NCBI RefSeq assembly: GCF_009728465.1
Contig: NZ_WOCD01000005.1
Location: 868,001 to 932,000, forward strand
Source: Psychrosphaera haliotis
Lineage (GTDB): Bacteria > Pseudomonadota > Gammaproteobacteria > Enterobacterales > Alteromonadaceae
Direction of reading: 5' to 3'
DNA: 64,000 nucleotides
Shown here: positions 31,420 through 40,038 of the stretch, in pieces
Layout: each line of letters starts with the position of its first letter
How positions within the stretch are numbered: position 1 is the first letter of the stretch
The notes under the pieces: generated by a model
Database searches by the model: none
What the model saw: the letters and a program-made list of their open reading frames with translations, nothing else
What the model was told of the DNA's origin: nothing
Translations under genes and position numbers: made by a program

Positions 31420-31641
31420 ATGGCGAAACTTCTCCCAATTGATAACAACGTGAAAGAGCTTCGTGAGCGCCACAACAATATGACGCAAGGGCAGTTAGGT
31501 GAATTAGTCGGGGTAACTCGACAAACGGTAGCTGCCATCGAACAACGCCGTTACTCACCGTCTTTGGAAACTGCATTTAGGATCGCGCGTGAATTTGGCG
31601 TTGGCTTAGATGATGTTTTTACTTGGCAAGGCCAGAGTTAA
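31420..31641 (+). CDS. Small XRE-family HTH regulator
   Basis: 73 residues, almost entirely one helix-turn-helix domain: VKELRERHNNMTQGQLGELVGVTRQTVAAIEQRRYSPSLETAFRIAREFGV, ending LDDVFTW. It belongs to the YozG-like compact regulators that accompany small membrane proteins. Translationally coupled to the preceding gene. The two 18-bp palindromes at the operon promoter are its likely operators. It ends against prsR, with the two stop regions overlapping by 4 bases. Confidence 0.88.
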   Translation: MAKLLPIDNNVKELRERHNNMTQGQLGELVGVTRQTVAAIEQRRYSPSLETAFRIAREFGVGLDDVFTWQGQS

Positions 31642-32996
31642 TCTGGCTTTATGTCTTTCAAATTGTACTTTTCAATTAACGAATAAAGAGTAGGTCGGGT
31701 AACACCAAGTAACTCGGCTGTTCTCGACATATTATGTTTAGACTGTGCAAACGCCATTCTAATAGCCTGACTTTCAGCGTTCTCTCTCACTGTTTTTAAG
31801 TTTAGCTCAGTGATTTCGTCGTTATTCGTTTGAACGTTATAAAAGCCTAAGTCTTCAGCTGAAATTAAACTAGCATCAGAGATAATAACCGCAGATTTTA
31901 GCTTATTCTGAAGTTCACGAATATTCCCCGACCAATCATGTGCCAACATGGCTTGTATCGCGTCTTCGGTGAAACCTCTTACATTCTGCGAGAACTCTTG
32001 ATTGAATATATGAAGGAAATGTTTTGCTAATACCACCACGTCACCACTTCGAGCGCGCAAAGGCGGAATCTCAATAGTCACTTCACCAACGCGATAATAT
32101 AAATCTTCACGAAATTCTTCGCGTTTAGACATTTCCGGAAGGTTTCTGTGTGTAGCGCAAATAACCCTTACGTTTACTGAAATCTCATTTCGTCCACCTA
32201 CGCGCTCAATGACTCGCTCTTGTAAAAAACGAAGCATTTTAGCCTGCAGATTTAAAGGCATATCACCTATTTCATCTAAGAATAAAGTACCGCCGTTGGC
32301 AAATTCAACTTTACCTTTAGTGGTTTTCGCGGCACCTGTAAATGCGCCTTTCTCATAACCAAAAAGCTCACTTTCAAGCAGGTTGTCTGGGATTGATGCA
32401 CAGTTGATGGCAACAAAAGGGCCTTTATTTCTTGGGCTAGATTCGTGAATGGCTTTAGCAAATACTTCTTTACCAGTACCACTTTCGCCAAGCAAAAGCG
32501 TAGTAATGTCTGCTTTGGCAATTTTCTCAGCAAGTCGACAAGCCTTTTGAATGTCTGGACTGTTACCAATGATGCCACCAAATGGATTGTGGCTTTGTTG
32601 CAACGAACGATGTTCATCTTCTAGTTTAGCTAAATTAAACGCACGACCAACAATAATAGACAAGGTATCCATGTCGATAGGTTTTTGATAAAAGTCATAT
32701 GCACCAAGCTCTATGGCTTTTAATGCGTTTGTTTTATCAGAGTTGCCGGTGACTACAATAACTTTAGTATTGGGTGCAAGGCTCATGATATCCGCTAAAA
32801 CAGCAAGGCCTTCAGAAGCATTAGTTGGATCAGGCGGTAAGCCTAAATCTAGAGTCACGACTTTAGGCTCGTGGCGGCGAAGTTGGGAAATAGCTTTTTG
32901 GCGATCTTCAGCAAAAATCAGTTCGTATCCTGACAAACCCCACTTTAGCTGTTTTTGAATTCCTAAATCGTCTTCAACGATTAATAACTTGTCCAT
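31638..32996 (-). CDS. prsR: PEP-CTERM-box response regulator PrsR, sigma-54 activator
   Basis: 452 residues in NtrC-like order: receiver domain (phospho-acceptor Asp50 in VVTLDLGLPPD), AAA+ sigma-54 interaction domain (Walker A GESGTGKE at 170-177, GAFTGA at 217-222) and a C-terminal Fis-type HTH (MSRTAELLGVTRPTLYSLI). The receiver sequence fits TIGR02915, the PrsR family of exosortase genomes. With PrsK it activates RpoN-dependent transcription of PEP-CTERM genes; the sigma-54 promoter at 42720-42735 is a likely target in this window. Its ATG overlaps the prsK stop (TAATG). It is the last gene of a seven-gene operon. Confidence 0.92.
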   Translation of the reverse strand: MDKLLIVEDDLGIQKQLKWGLSGYELIFAEDRQKAISQLRRHEPKVVTLDLGLPPDPTNASEGLAVLADIMSLAPNTKVIVVTGNSDKTNALKAIELGAYDFYQKPIDMDTLSIIVGRAFNLAKLEDEHRSLQQSHNPFGGIIGNSPDIQKACRLAEKIAKADITTLLLGESGTGKEVFAKAIHESSPRNKGPFVAINCASIPDNLLESELFGYEKGAFTGAAKTTKGKVEFANGGTLFLDEIGDMPLNLQAKMLRFLQERVIERVGGRNEISVNVRVICATHRNLPEMSKREEFREDLYYRVGEVTIEIPPLRARSGDVVVLAKHFLHIFNQEFSQNVRGFTEDAIQAMLAHDWSGNIRELQNKLKSAVIISDASLISAEDLGFYNVQTNNDEITELNLKTVRENAESQAIRMAFAQSKHNMSRTAELLGVTRPTLYSLIEKYNLKDIKPD

Positions 32997-35047
32997 TAGT
33001 TTTCCTTACTTGCAAGAGGTAAACACATTACAAATGTAGTGCCTATGCCCAAATCGCTATTTACAGTGAGAATGCCGCCGTTTTCAGACGCAAAAGTTTT
33101 GGCTTCATATACGCCAACGCCCATTCCTGCGTTGCCTTTAGTTGTCTCAAAAGGCTTGAAGAGTAGATTATTAATGAAATCTTTGCTCATTCCAATGCCT
33201 GTATCCGAAATTATGATCTTTATATTTTGTTTCGCACTGTCTAGCGTTAGCTTCACCAACACAGATCCGTTTTCGTCTGTCGCTTGTTGCGCATTATCAA
33301 TGAGGTGGCCGATAACGGAACTAAACCTGTCTTTGTCCAAGTCCAGTGACAGCTCATTTGGGTGTGCAACATAAATAGGGCTAGGCGCTCTATCTTGGAA
33401 ATCACCAACCAGTTCCGATAACGTCTTGTTTAGCTCAATGAGCGCCGCCGAACTTCGTTGTTGTTGCTTCTCTTTTAACTGTGAGAGCATTTTATCCATT
33501 CGCTCTTTGGTATGCTCTAGAGTTTCAAAAGTGTCATCGATAAACTCTTGATTATTTCTATATTTTTTACTGTTACTAACGATCATTCCAATTTGAGCAA
33601 TGACATTTTTTAAGTCATGAACAACAAAGGCTGACATTCGATTGAAGGCTGCAAATTTCGCATTTTCTTCTAGTCTTACTTTTGCCTCATTAGACTTTAT
33701 AAAGCCAGCAACTTGAGACGATACAGCGGTGAGATAATCTTTTATTTCCCAGTTAACTTTAATGCGGTCGGCATTTTTACTCGATAATAAAAAGCATCCA
33801 TGTAATTTATTGCTGATAAAAATAGGCAAAATAATTTCAATACCATCAGACAACAAACCCGCTACTTTACAATCATTAAAGTGTGTTTCGTATTCAGTAC
33901 GGTGAAACTCTGGCAAATCTATAATCCAATGGCTTTGTTCTAGGTTTGGAATTAAGCAGTGTAGTTCTAATAAGCTTTTATGAGACAAACCAAATACATC
34001 TGAGGTAACTAGCTCTAAATGCTCATGTTGCAACATAATATAAGCACCAGTGGAATAGTGCAGAGAGCCACATACCCCTTTTAAACTAGTTTGATAAAAG
34101 TCTTGGTTGGCGTCGGTTTCACTTAAAGTATTGGTTAACTTGAGCCATTCTTCACGATAATCAAACTGGTTGGCATAAAAGTGCTTTTGAATATAGGTTC
34201 TAAAGTATTTTCTTAAAGACTCAGAGATAAAAATATACGCTAGCGCTACTAAAGCTCCAGCAACAAAAACGATTTGTAAAATACCGGACCAAGCGGCGCC
34301 AATTTGCTGTATCACATACCCTGTCATGGCCATGATTAACAAATAACCGCCAGAAAACAGCAATAATGAACTGTTAAGAACCACATCTCGGGAAATAAAT
34401 ACGCGTAAGTTCCAGCTTGATACTCGCTTCATACTAAGCAGTAAAAGAGGCGTTAACATGGCATAAATATACGGACGAGAGGCCAGATAATTCACATCAA
34501 CGGCACTAAGTAATAACGCGTTAGACATCATGATTAGGTGAAATATATTAACCATAGCAAGACCGAGCACTAATGGTTTGTAGGCCCACTTCTGCTCGCC
34601 GGCACTTCGGTATATTTGCTCAATCAAAATAAGCTGAATAATGCTGCCTAATAAACCGCCACCGATAACTAAACGTAACTCCATCGCTTCATCAAAAAAC
34701 GGTGAGAAGATAGCAAAGTTAAAAATTACAATTAAAAAGATGATTGTAAGTACATACTTACTTCTGAGCATTTTACTCATAGAAATAGGCTGGTTATCTA
34801 AAATAGACAACAATAACAATGACCACATTCCAATTTGTAACGACTCTAAAAACGGAGAAATAAAGAATGGAGATGAAGAGAAGGTAGCGCCGAGAGCATA
34901 ACCAACAGACCATACAATCATCATGACGTAGGTGATTAAAAAGACCGCGCGAAGAGGCCCTTTTGCATTGCTACCAAACAATAGTGCTGAGGTTGATAAA
35001 TAGCCAATCAAACATAACGAAAGGCCTACAAAATATGCAATTTCCAA
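32996..35047 (-). CDS. prsK: PEP-CTERM system histidine kinase PrsK
   Basis: 683 residues: about eight N-terminal membrane helices (1-280), a GAF-like sensor region (about 300-460), then the kinase core with the phospho-acceptor His in VVHDLKN (about 477), N box IGHLIDNAQQA, and G boxes SDTGIGM and GNAGMGVGVYEAK. This order is that of TIGR02916. The start is probably the TTG at 35047, preceded by AGGA. It senses an unknown signal at the inner membrane and phosphorylates PrsR, encoded in overlap. It lies 18 bases after the protease gene in the same operon. Confidence 0.92.
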   Translation of the reverse strand: MEIAYFVGLSLCLIGYLSTSALLFGSNAKGPLRAVFLITYVMMIVWSVGYALGATFSSSPFFISPFLESLQIGMWSLLLLSILDNQPISMSKMLRSKYVLTIIFLIVIFNFAIFSPFFDEAMELRLVIGGGLLGSIIQLILIEQIYRSAGEQKWAYKPLVLGLAMVNIFHLIMMSNALLLSAVDVNYLASRPYIYAMLTPLLLLSMKRVSSWNLRVFISRDVVLNSSLLLFSGGYLLIMAMTGYVIQQIGAAWSGILQIVFVAGALVALAYIFISESLRKYFRTYIQKHFYANQFDYREEWLKLTNTLSETDANQDFYQTSLKGVCGSLHYSTGAYIMLQHEHLELVTSDVFGLSHKSLLELHCLIPNLEQSHWIIDLPEFHRTEYETHFNDCKVAGLLSDGIEIILPIFISNKLHGCFLLSSKNADRIKVNWEIKDYLTAVSSQVAGFIKSNEAKVRLEENAKFAAFNRMSAFVVHDLKNVIAQIGMIVSNSKKYRNNQEFIDDTFETLEHTKERMDKMLSQLKEKQQQRSSAALIELNKTLSELVGDFQDRAPSPIYVAHPNELSLDLDKDRFSSVIGHLIDNAQQATDENGSVLVKLTLDSAKQNIKIIISDTGIGMSKDFINNLLFKPFETTKGNAGMGVGVYEAKTFASENGGILTVNSDLGIGTTFVMCLPLASKEN

Positions 35048-35065
35048 AACTAGTTCCTATTATTT

Positions 35066-35956
35066 TTATTGTCTAGTTTGTTTAAGTAACTTATGTATTT
35101 CCGACACAGGAATGGCGTAACTAATCCCACTAGGATCTGATAATACATTTTCCCGTGTTGATTTCACCAACACACTGTTAATAATCGCGACAACCTTGCC
35201 CGTAGCAGTTTCAATAACAGGGCTGCCACTGTTGCCAGGATACGCAGTAACATCAAGTTGATACACGTAAAGTGGATTTCTTAAGCGTTTAATCATTTCA
35301 ATCGACAACTGACTGGCGTTTTTCTGTGGTATAGCTTGCGGAACAAAAGCAGACACATAACCAATATGTATCGCCTTAAATAGTCCCAAAACAGAACCAA
35401 TAGGCAAACCAGAAAGCATGATTTGACTGCCAGCAGGGGCGTTATAATCACTATCACTTAACGTTAAAGCAGGCAATACGGCATCAATTTCAATAATGGC
35501 CACGTCTGCACGTTCGTCTTGAGCAATCAACTTTGCAGTATAAAAACGTGCTTTTTTACCTTCACCAACATGCACCGATATTTGAGCCTTGTCGGGATCA
35601 TAGGCCTTACCGTTAACAACATGATGATTAGTGGCAATAATACTCTTAGTTGCCGAAGAACGAACCACAAACCCTGTACCAAGCAGCTGATAACGCGGTG
35701 CACTTAGCGGATTGTAAACACCAACGCCAACTACTGAAGGTTTAGTTTGTGCGGCAATCGCGGGTAAGGAATTAGAGCCTTGAGCAAAACTTGGAGAGGA
35801 AAACATAACTAACGAAATAATAAGCATTAACGCAAAATAAACAGCTGATTTAGCTGACGTTAAAGCTGACTCAATTTTAGTAACAGCTGAATAACCAACG
35901 CGTACACTAACGTCTGACATCAATGAATTAAATTCTTTTCTATTTGTTAGCGCCAT
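35066..35956 (-). CDS. Trypsin-like serine protease, membrane-anchored or secreted
   Basis: 296 residues. After a 38-residue N-terminal polar stretch comes one hydrophobic signal/anchor segment (VYFALMLIISLVMFSSPSFA), then a chymotrypsin-fold protease with His in IIATNHHVVNG, Asp in ERADVAIIEI and Ser in YPGNSGSPVIE. There is no PDZ domain, so it differs from DegP/DegS. The ATG at 35956 is preceded by GAGGAG and overlaps the previous gene by 17 bases. Its place between the modification genes and prsK suggests processing of an exported substrate or signal input to PrsK; this is inference. Confidence 0.87.
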   Translation of the reverse strand: MALTNRKEFNSLMSDVSVRVGYSAVTKIESALTSAKSAVYFALMLIISLVMFSSPSFAQGSNSLPAIAAQTKPSVVGVGVYNPLSAPRYQLLGTGFVVRSSATKSIIATNHHVVNGKAYDPDKAQISVHVGEGKKARFYTAKLIAQDERADVAIIEIDAVLPALTLSDSDYNAPAGSQIMLSGLPIGSVLGLFKAIHIGYVSAFVPQAIPQKNASQLSIEMIKRLRNPLYVYQLDVTAYPGNSGSPVIETATGKVVAIINSVLVKSTRENVLSDPSGISYAIPVSEIHKLLKQTRQ

Positions 35957-37037
35957 TGACTGGCTCCTCTTTAAACTTCTCTTTCATATTATGTATGAAT
36001 TTCCTACAAATATGTGGAATTAATACATGAAGCGGCATCTTAATTAAATGGCTTCGCATATATAGCCAAAACAGCCCAACGTTATTAATAAAATTGCCTT
36101 GAGCAATGCTGTCTGCAGTAAACACAAATTTAAATGCTGGAACTGTCACATAGAAGGTAATAGCGTTTTTACTAACTAAGCTTTCTACTTGTTTATGTTC
36201 CAATTCTTTGTCCAAGTTTTTTAAAACAAAAAGCAACGCGAGGTGAACATAATCATCTAAGCCAAGTGCCTTACTTCTTTCTAATATTAATTTATGCGCT
36301 GACTCAGTTTCTTCCTCACCATCAAGCTCCTGGTAAAGAATAATTAAATCGGTTATGTCCCTTATTGCATGGGGGAATTCACCTTCGGTAAATAGGTGTG
36401 TAGCGCTATGAATAAACCTATCAACTAAGTCAAAGGTCAGCAGTGGGACTTGTTTCAGTTTGATTGTTTTTAACTTGTCCGCATTGAAGTGCTTTTTATT
36501 GGTCAGCGGCAGTATATTGTGATGTAAATCGATAGTTGTTAAACGGTCTTTGTGAATTAAAGGCTGTATTTCGTGCATCCATTCTCTAAAGTAACGCTTG
36601 TCGTAGTCAGTTTCTTTTTTGTGGAACCAGCCCTGTGTCATCAACGCAATTTCAGCATCACGGATTTTTGAGTGGTCCACAAGTATATCAATGTCGTTAA
36701 AAATACGGCCATGTTTACAGTTAGACGAAACAGCGATGTACGCAGCACCTTTCAATACAGTCGTATCAATACCTCTACTTACTAAAGTGTTAGATATATC
36801 TTCTAGCTCTCTATTAATATTGATCTCTTGCTGCTCTACAAATAAGTTACAGCTCGTGAAATGGGGAACCACTCTGTCTGGTACATGTTTTTCGACGCTG
36901 TTTGACTGTAAGCGCCACCAAATACGGCCAAGCATATTTTGGTCACGGCCATGGGAAACCACTTTTGACCAATCATACATAGATAACTTGTTGGCCAACT
37001 CAGGGTTATTAAATAAAGATATTAATAAATTGCTCAT
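35940..37037 (-). CDS. Nucleotidyltransferase family protein (NTP_transf_5 type)
   Basis: 365 residues with the pattern TVLKGAAYIAVSSNCKHGRIFNDIDILVD near 94-122, including the two acidic residues (DID) of the nucleotidyltransferase active site, as in the PF14907 family. The middle and C-terminal parts are helical (HSATHLF..., DLIILYQEL). Family members occur next to HprK-related kinases and PqqD-like proteins in exosortase genomes. It overlaps the kinase gene by ATGA, which means translational coupling. The acceptor of the predicted nucleotidyl transfer is unknown. Confidence 0.85.
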   Translation of the reverse strand: MSNLLISLFNNPELANKLSMYDWSKVVSHGRDQNMLGRIWWRLQSNSVEKHVPDRVVPHFTSCNLFVEQQEININRELEDISNTLVSRGIDTTVLKGAAYIAVSSNCKHGRIFNDIDILVDHSKIRDAEIALMTQGWFHKKETDYDKRYFREWMHEIQPLIHKDRLTTIDLHHNILPLTNKKHFNADKLKTIKLKQVPLLTFDLVDRFIHSATHLFTEGEFPHAIRDITDLIILYQELDGEEETESAHKLILERSKALGLDDYVHLALLFVLKNLDKELEHKQVESLVSKNAITFYVTVPAFKFVFTADSIAQGNFINNVGLFWLYMRSHLIKMPLHVLIPHICRKFIHNMKEKFKEEPVNGANK

Positions 37038-37933
37038 AAAGTTAGGGCCTCAAACCATTCTAAAGCGGCTTTGTTGTCGCCATAACGTAAATTAAAACTT
37101 GAGGTGCCATCAATAAATTCGGTTAAAGTATTGAATCCGGATAACCCTAAAATATTGTAGTTAAAAGAGTTGGCTATTAATTCAAAAAAAGCGCTATCTT
37201 GTGACATAGGGTCCGTTGACAAGGCTTCGTTTTTACTAAATTTAGGCAGAATAATATGAGTTGCTTTAGATTTTTGATCAATGTTTGCCACTGAAGCGTC
37301 CGGAGCTTTAAACAGGCAAACGTCACCTTTGTGAGTATCTTTTACAATATTTGAATGCGCCACATTTGGGAAAGCTTGTTTAATGACAGAAATAGATTGG
37401 TTTTTTAGGTTAATGGGGCGCGCTAATGGCTGAATTAGGCCTGAACTGGTTTCAATTAAAGTAAGCTCGTCAGACAAAAGGCGCCATCCAGAAAAAACTA
37501 AAAGTGCGGTAAGGGTGCTTTTACCTGAACCAGGTGGCGCTGGCAATACAACACAAATACCATTTTTTTCGACAACGGCCGCGTGGATCATAAGATATTG
37601 GTGTGCATTAGAAGAAATACACCAATTTAGGCCCCATTCAAACATAGGGAAAGCTTGATTTGCAGGAATAGGAGTAAATGGCTCCTGGTCGCCTAGCTGG
37701 AAAAAGCACTGTTTTCGAAAAAATTTTCGTATTAAGGAGTGGGAATTTCTCAGTGTGATTTCAAAATCTACAAAATGCTCATCAGATAACACTTCAAATT
37801 CGCTGTATATTTTTGCAATTTCTTCATATACATTTTGGAAGTCGCTTTTGACGGCGATAGAAAACGGGCCAACATCAAATTTTAGCGTTTTTCCTGACTC
37901 TAGTTTTGACTTAGCTAAATCCTTTAGTTTCAA
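37034..37933 (-). CDS. HprK-related kinase A
   Basis: 299 residues with the HPr kinase-like P-loop PAPPGSGKSTLTALL (131-145), the preceding IHAAVVEKNG (116-125), and LLSDELTLIE (152-161), which corresponds to the second acidic element of HprK. It lacks the N-terminal HprK regulatory domain, as expected for the 'HprK-related kinase A' group restricted mainly to PEP-CTERM/exosortase genomes. No HPr or PTS gene is nearby. The start appears to be a TTG, three bases after the PqqD-like gene. The likely substrate is a protein or peptide presented by the PqqD-like partner; this is inference. Confidence 0.9.
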   Translation of the reverse strand: MKLKDLAKSKLESGKTLKFDVGPFSIAVKSDFQNVYEEIAKIYSEFEVLSDEHFVDFEITLRNSHSLIRKFFRKQCFFQLGDQEPFTPIPANQAFPMFEWGLNWCISSNAHQYLMIHAAVVEKNGICVVLPAPPGSGKSTLTALLVFSGWRLLSDELTLIETSSGLIQPLARPINLKNQSISVIKQAFPNVAHSNIVKDTHKGDVCLFKAPDASVANIDQKSKATHIILPKFSKNEALSTDPMSQDSAFFELIANSFNYNILGLSGFNTLTEFIDGTSSFNLRYGDNKAALEWFEALTL

Positions 37934-37936
37934 CTA

Positions 37937-38197
37937 CTAGCTCTCTATAAGTGCTCTCTGTTGTAAAGAGTTTAACGTATTATCGACAGCTAACATAGCG
38001 TGTTCTTCACTGCAGTCGAGGTCTTGAACAATAACTTCAGTTAGCTCTGATTTGTTCTCAACACCAGAGGATAGTGCTGTAAAAAAGGTTTCAACATCTA
38101 TAGGGATAAACAATGTTTCGGAAAGTTTTATATTATAAATATAAGTACCGTGACCTTCATGAGTTCGAGTCACGGTATTTGATCTAAATTTTAGCAA
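37937..38197 (-). CDS. HPr-rel-A system PqqD family peptide chaperone
   Basis: 86 residues with a PqqD-like winged fold (LFIPIDVETFFTALSSG..., ending NTLNSLQQRALIES). Upstream stops leave only a TTG at 38197 as start, and this overlaps the stop of the preceding gene (TTGCTAA), implying translational coupling. PqqD proteins bind leader peptides for modifying enzymes, usually radical SAM proteins; none is present here, and the partner is more likely the HprK-like kinase encoded next. The gene is short but supported by its strict position. Confidence 0.85.
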   Translation of the reverse strand: MLKFRSNTVTRTHEGHGTYIYNIKLSETLFIPIDVETFFTALSSGVENKSELTEVIVQDLDCSEEHAMLAVDNTLNSLQQRALIES

Positions 38198-38877
38198 ACT
38201 GTATCAGCTTCCCAGCCCAAGTCACCCTGGCCTTCGTGTACTAAATTTACCAAAATAAGTTTAGCGTCTCTGTAAGCAACTCTTCCTTGCTCGTAATCTT
38301 TACAAAATGCTCTTATTTCGTCTTGAGTATAAGGGTAACCAACAGCGCCATACAAAGGGTCAGCATTTAAATAAGCCGTTAACATAAATCTATCAACCTG
38401 AGTAACAGAGTGACCGTTAATGTTTGCAGTTTCACCTGAACCACTCCAATTGCTAGGGCTTAGTACGTCTCGTACTTGAGCTGCAAGCATTGAACCTGGA
38501 AAAATGCCGCCAATACCGCCATAAAACTTATCATAATAATAGTCAGGCAGTTTGCTGCTTCCGCTTATTGACTCACATCCATTAGAAGCTTGGGCACTTT
38601 GACTATTAGAAGCCCACGAAGAACCTTTTGCTTTGTTTTTCTTGTTTTTCTTACTTTTATGCTCGTGAAAATAACCAGGACTAAAGCCATTAAATTTGGT
38701 CAAATTAGTGCTTCTAGACATCGCACCTGACTGGTTTCCAGAGGTTGCGCTAGATGTAGCCCAAACTGGAGCTGCAGCCACGGCTGTAATTACAGGCGCA
38801 ATATTAGCGCTCTTAATTAAAAGCTTACGTCTTGAAGACTGTAATTCAGTTTTGGAATCTTTGATCTGCTTATCCAT
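38191..38877 (-). CDS. Tat-like exported protein of unknown function, first gene of HprK-rel-A/prsKR operon
   Basis: 228 residues. The N terminus has a twin-arginine signal (SRRKLLIK at 15-22, hydrophobic stretch, cleavage likely after VWA at 40). Next comes a Ser/Asn/Lys-rich linker with KKNKKNKAK (about 77-85), then a compact domain with YYYDKFYGGIGG, DRFMLTAYLNADPLYG and YPYTQDEIRAFC. There are three cysteines (101, 192, and 228 as the last residue). I do not recognise the family with confidence. Being first in an operon with a PqqD-like leader-binding protein and a kinase, it is the best candidate for the modified substrate. The twin arginines may also serve as a leader motif rather than true Tat export. 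Confidence 0.8.
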   Translation of the reverse strand: MDKQIKDSKTELQSSRRKLLIKSANIAPVITAVAAAPVWATSSATSGNQSGAMSRSTNLTKFNGFSPGYFHEHKSKKNKKNKAKGSSWASNSQSAQASNGCESISGSSKLPDYYYDKFYGGIGGIFPGSMLAAQVRDVLSPSNWSGSGETANINGHSVTQVDRFMLTAYLNADPLYGAVGYPYTQDEIRAFCKDYEQGRVAYRDAKLILVNLVHEGQGDLGWEADTVC

Positions 38878-39168
38878 ATTTGTACCACCAGAATATTAAT
38901 CGCTATTGGTCTAATTATAACCAGACTCAATAAATTTATAAAGAAGCATCTGCAATTAACGAGCCTAATTTTAAGTATATGTTTTTATTGATTAATTTAA
39001 TATTTCGAGGCGTGGTTGTAAAAGAAACTGACACTGGTTGATATGGCAACCGTGGACTATTATAAAAACTTACTGTTTTTAATGAAATAAGTGAAAATAT
39101 AAATTTACATTTTTTTCGATTATTGGCACTGTTGTAAGCAAATCGGATATAAATTCAGGGTAGTTCAA

Positions 39169-40020
39169 GTGAATACGTTAAAGAAGTTGTCTAAGCAACC
39201 AATAATTGGTGTCTTTGTAAAAGTGATAATAAAGTTAGTTGCTAATTTTCAAGCTAAAAAAATAGCGAGTCATTTTTCTGCTTATCTACAACCGGTGATT
39301 GCCCACAACGAATACTTGAAAGAAAAATCCTTTGGCATTAGGCATAACGTTTATTGTGAAGAACTCGGCTTTGAAGAGTGCAATGAAGATAAGCAAGAGA
39401 AGGACGAGTTTGATATTCATTCTATTCATTGCGTAATGCAACACAGAAGTACTAAGCGGTTTGCAGGTACGGTTCGGATTGTTTATTCGTTGGGTGACAA
39501 GCAACAATTACCATTAGAGAAGTATTGCCTAGACTCAATCGATCACCCTACTTTAAATCCGGTTAATTTTCCTCGTCATAAAATTTGCGAAATATCTAGA
39601 TTAGCCGTGCCAAATGAATTTAGAAGAAGACAAAGCGACAAGTTTAAAGGTGCAGCTACTGGTGCTATTAATGAAAATGAATACTCTGAAAAAGAATTGA
39701 GATGTTTTCCTTTTATAGCCATTGGTTTATACATGTCAGCCGCGAGTATTGCGATGAACAAAGAAATTGAACATGCATTTGTGATGATGGAGCCAAGGTT
39801 GGCTCGTAGTCTTCGATTTGTTGGCATCGAATTTCAGCAAATTGGGCCAGTAGTAGACTATCATGGTAAAAGGGCGCCGTTTTATATCAGCTCTCAAATG
39901 TTACTAGATGGACTGACGCCAGGTTTTAAGAAGCTATTTGAGAAGGTTAGGGAAGAGTTAGATATTCAAGTTTGCGGTGATCCAGAAATACTAGATGGAA
40001 TAAAAATACCCAACTTATAG
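39169..40020 (+). CDS. PEP-CTERM/exosortase system-associated acyltransferase
   Basis: 283 residues, GNAT-like, matching the TIGR03694 family: FGIRHNVYCEELGFE (about 53-67), FAGTVRIVYS, KICEISRLAVPNEFRRR (about 139-155) and RSLRFVGIEFQQIGPVVDYHGKRAPFYI. These proteins resemble acyl-homoserine-lactone synthases in fold and occur only with exosortase systems; the acyl acceptor is unknown. The start is a GTG with a weak AGGG upstream. It is divergent from the HprK-rel-A operon across 291 bases, and followed after 18 bases by an FAD-linked oxidase gene. Confidence 0.9.
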   Translation: MNTLKKLSKQPIIGVFVKVIIKLVANFQAKKIASHFSAYLQPVIAHNEYLKEKSFGIRHNVYCEELGFEECNEDKQEKDEFDIHSIHCVMQHRSTKRFAGTVRIVYSLGDKQQLPLEKYCLDSIDHPTLNPVNFPRHKICEISRLAVPNEFRRRQSDKFKGAATGAINENEYSEKELRCFPFIAIGLYMSAASIAMNKEIEHAFVMMEPRLARSLRFVGIEFQQIGPVVDYHGKRAPFYISSQMLLDGLTPGFKKLFEKVREELDIQVCGDPEILDGIKIPNL

Positions 40021-40038
40021 GTAAAAGGTAAATCTCAA

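Noticed and set aside
31638-38877. Classical PTS regulation by HPr kinase or a PQQ synthesis cluster
   Set aside because: No HPr, EI or EIIA gene and no pqqA/B/C/E gene is present, and the kinase lacks the HprK N-terminal domain; the HprK-related A/PqqD-like families fit better.
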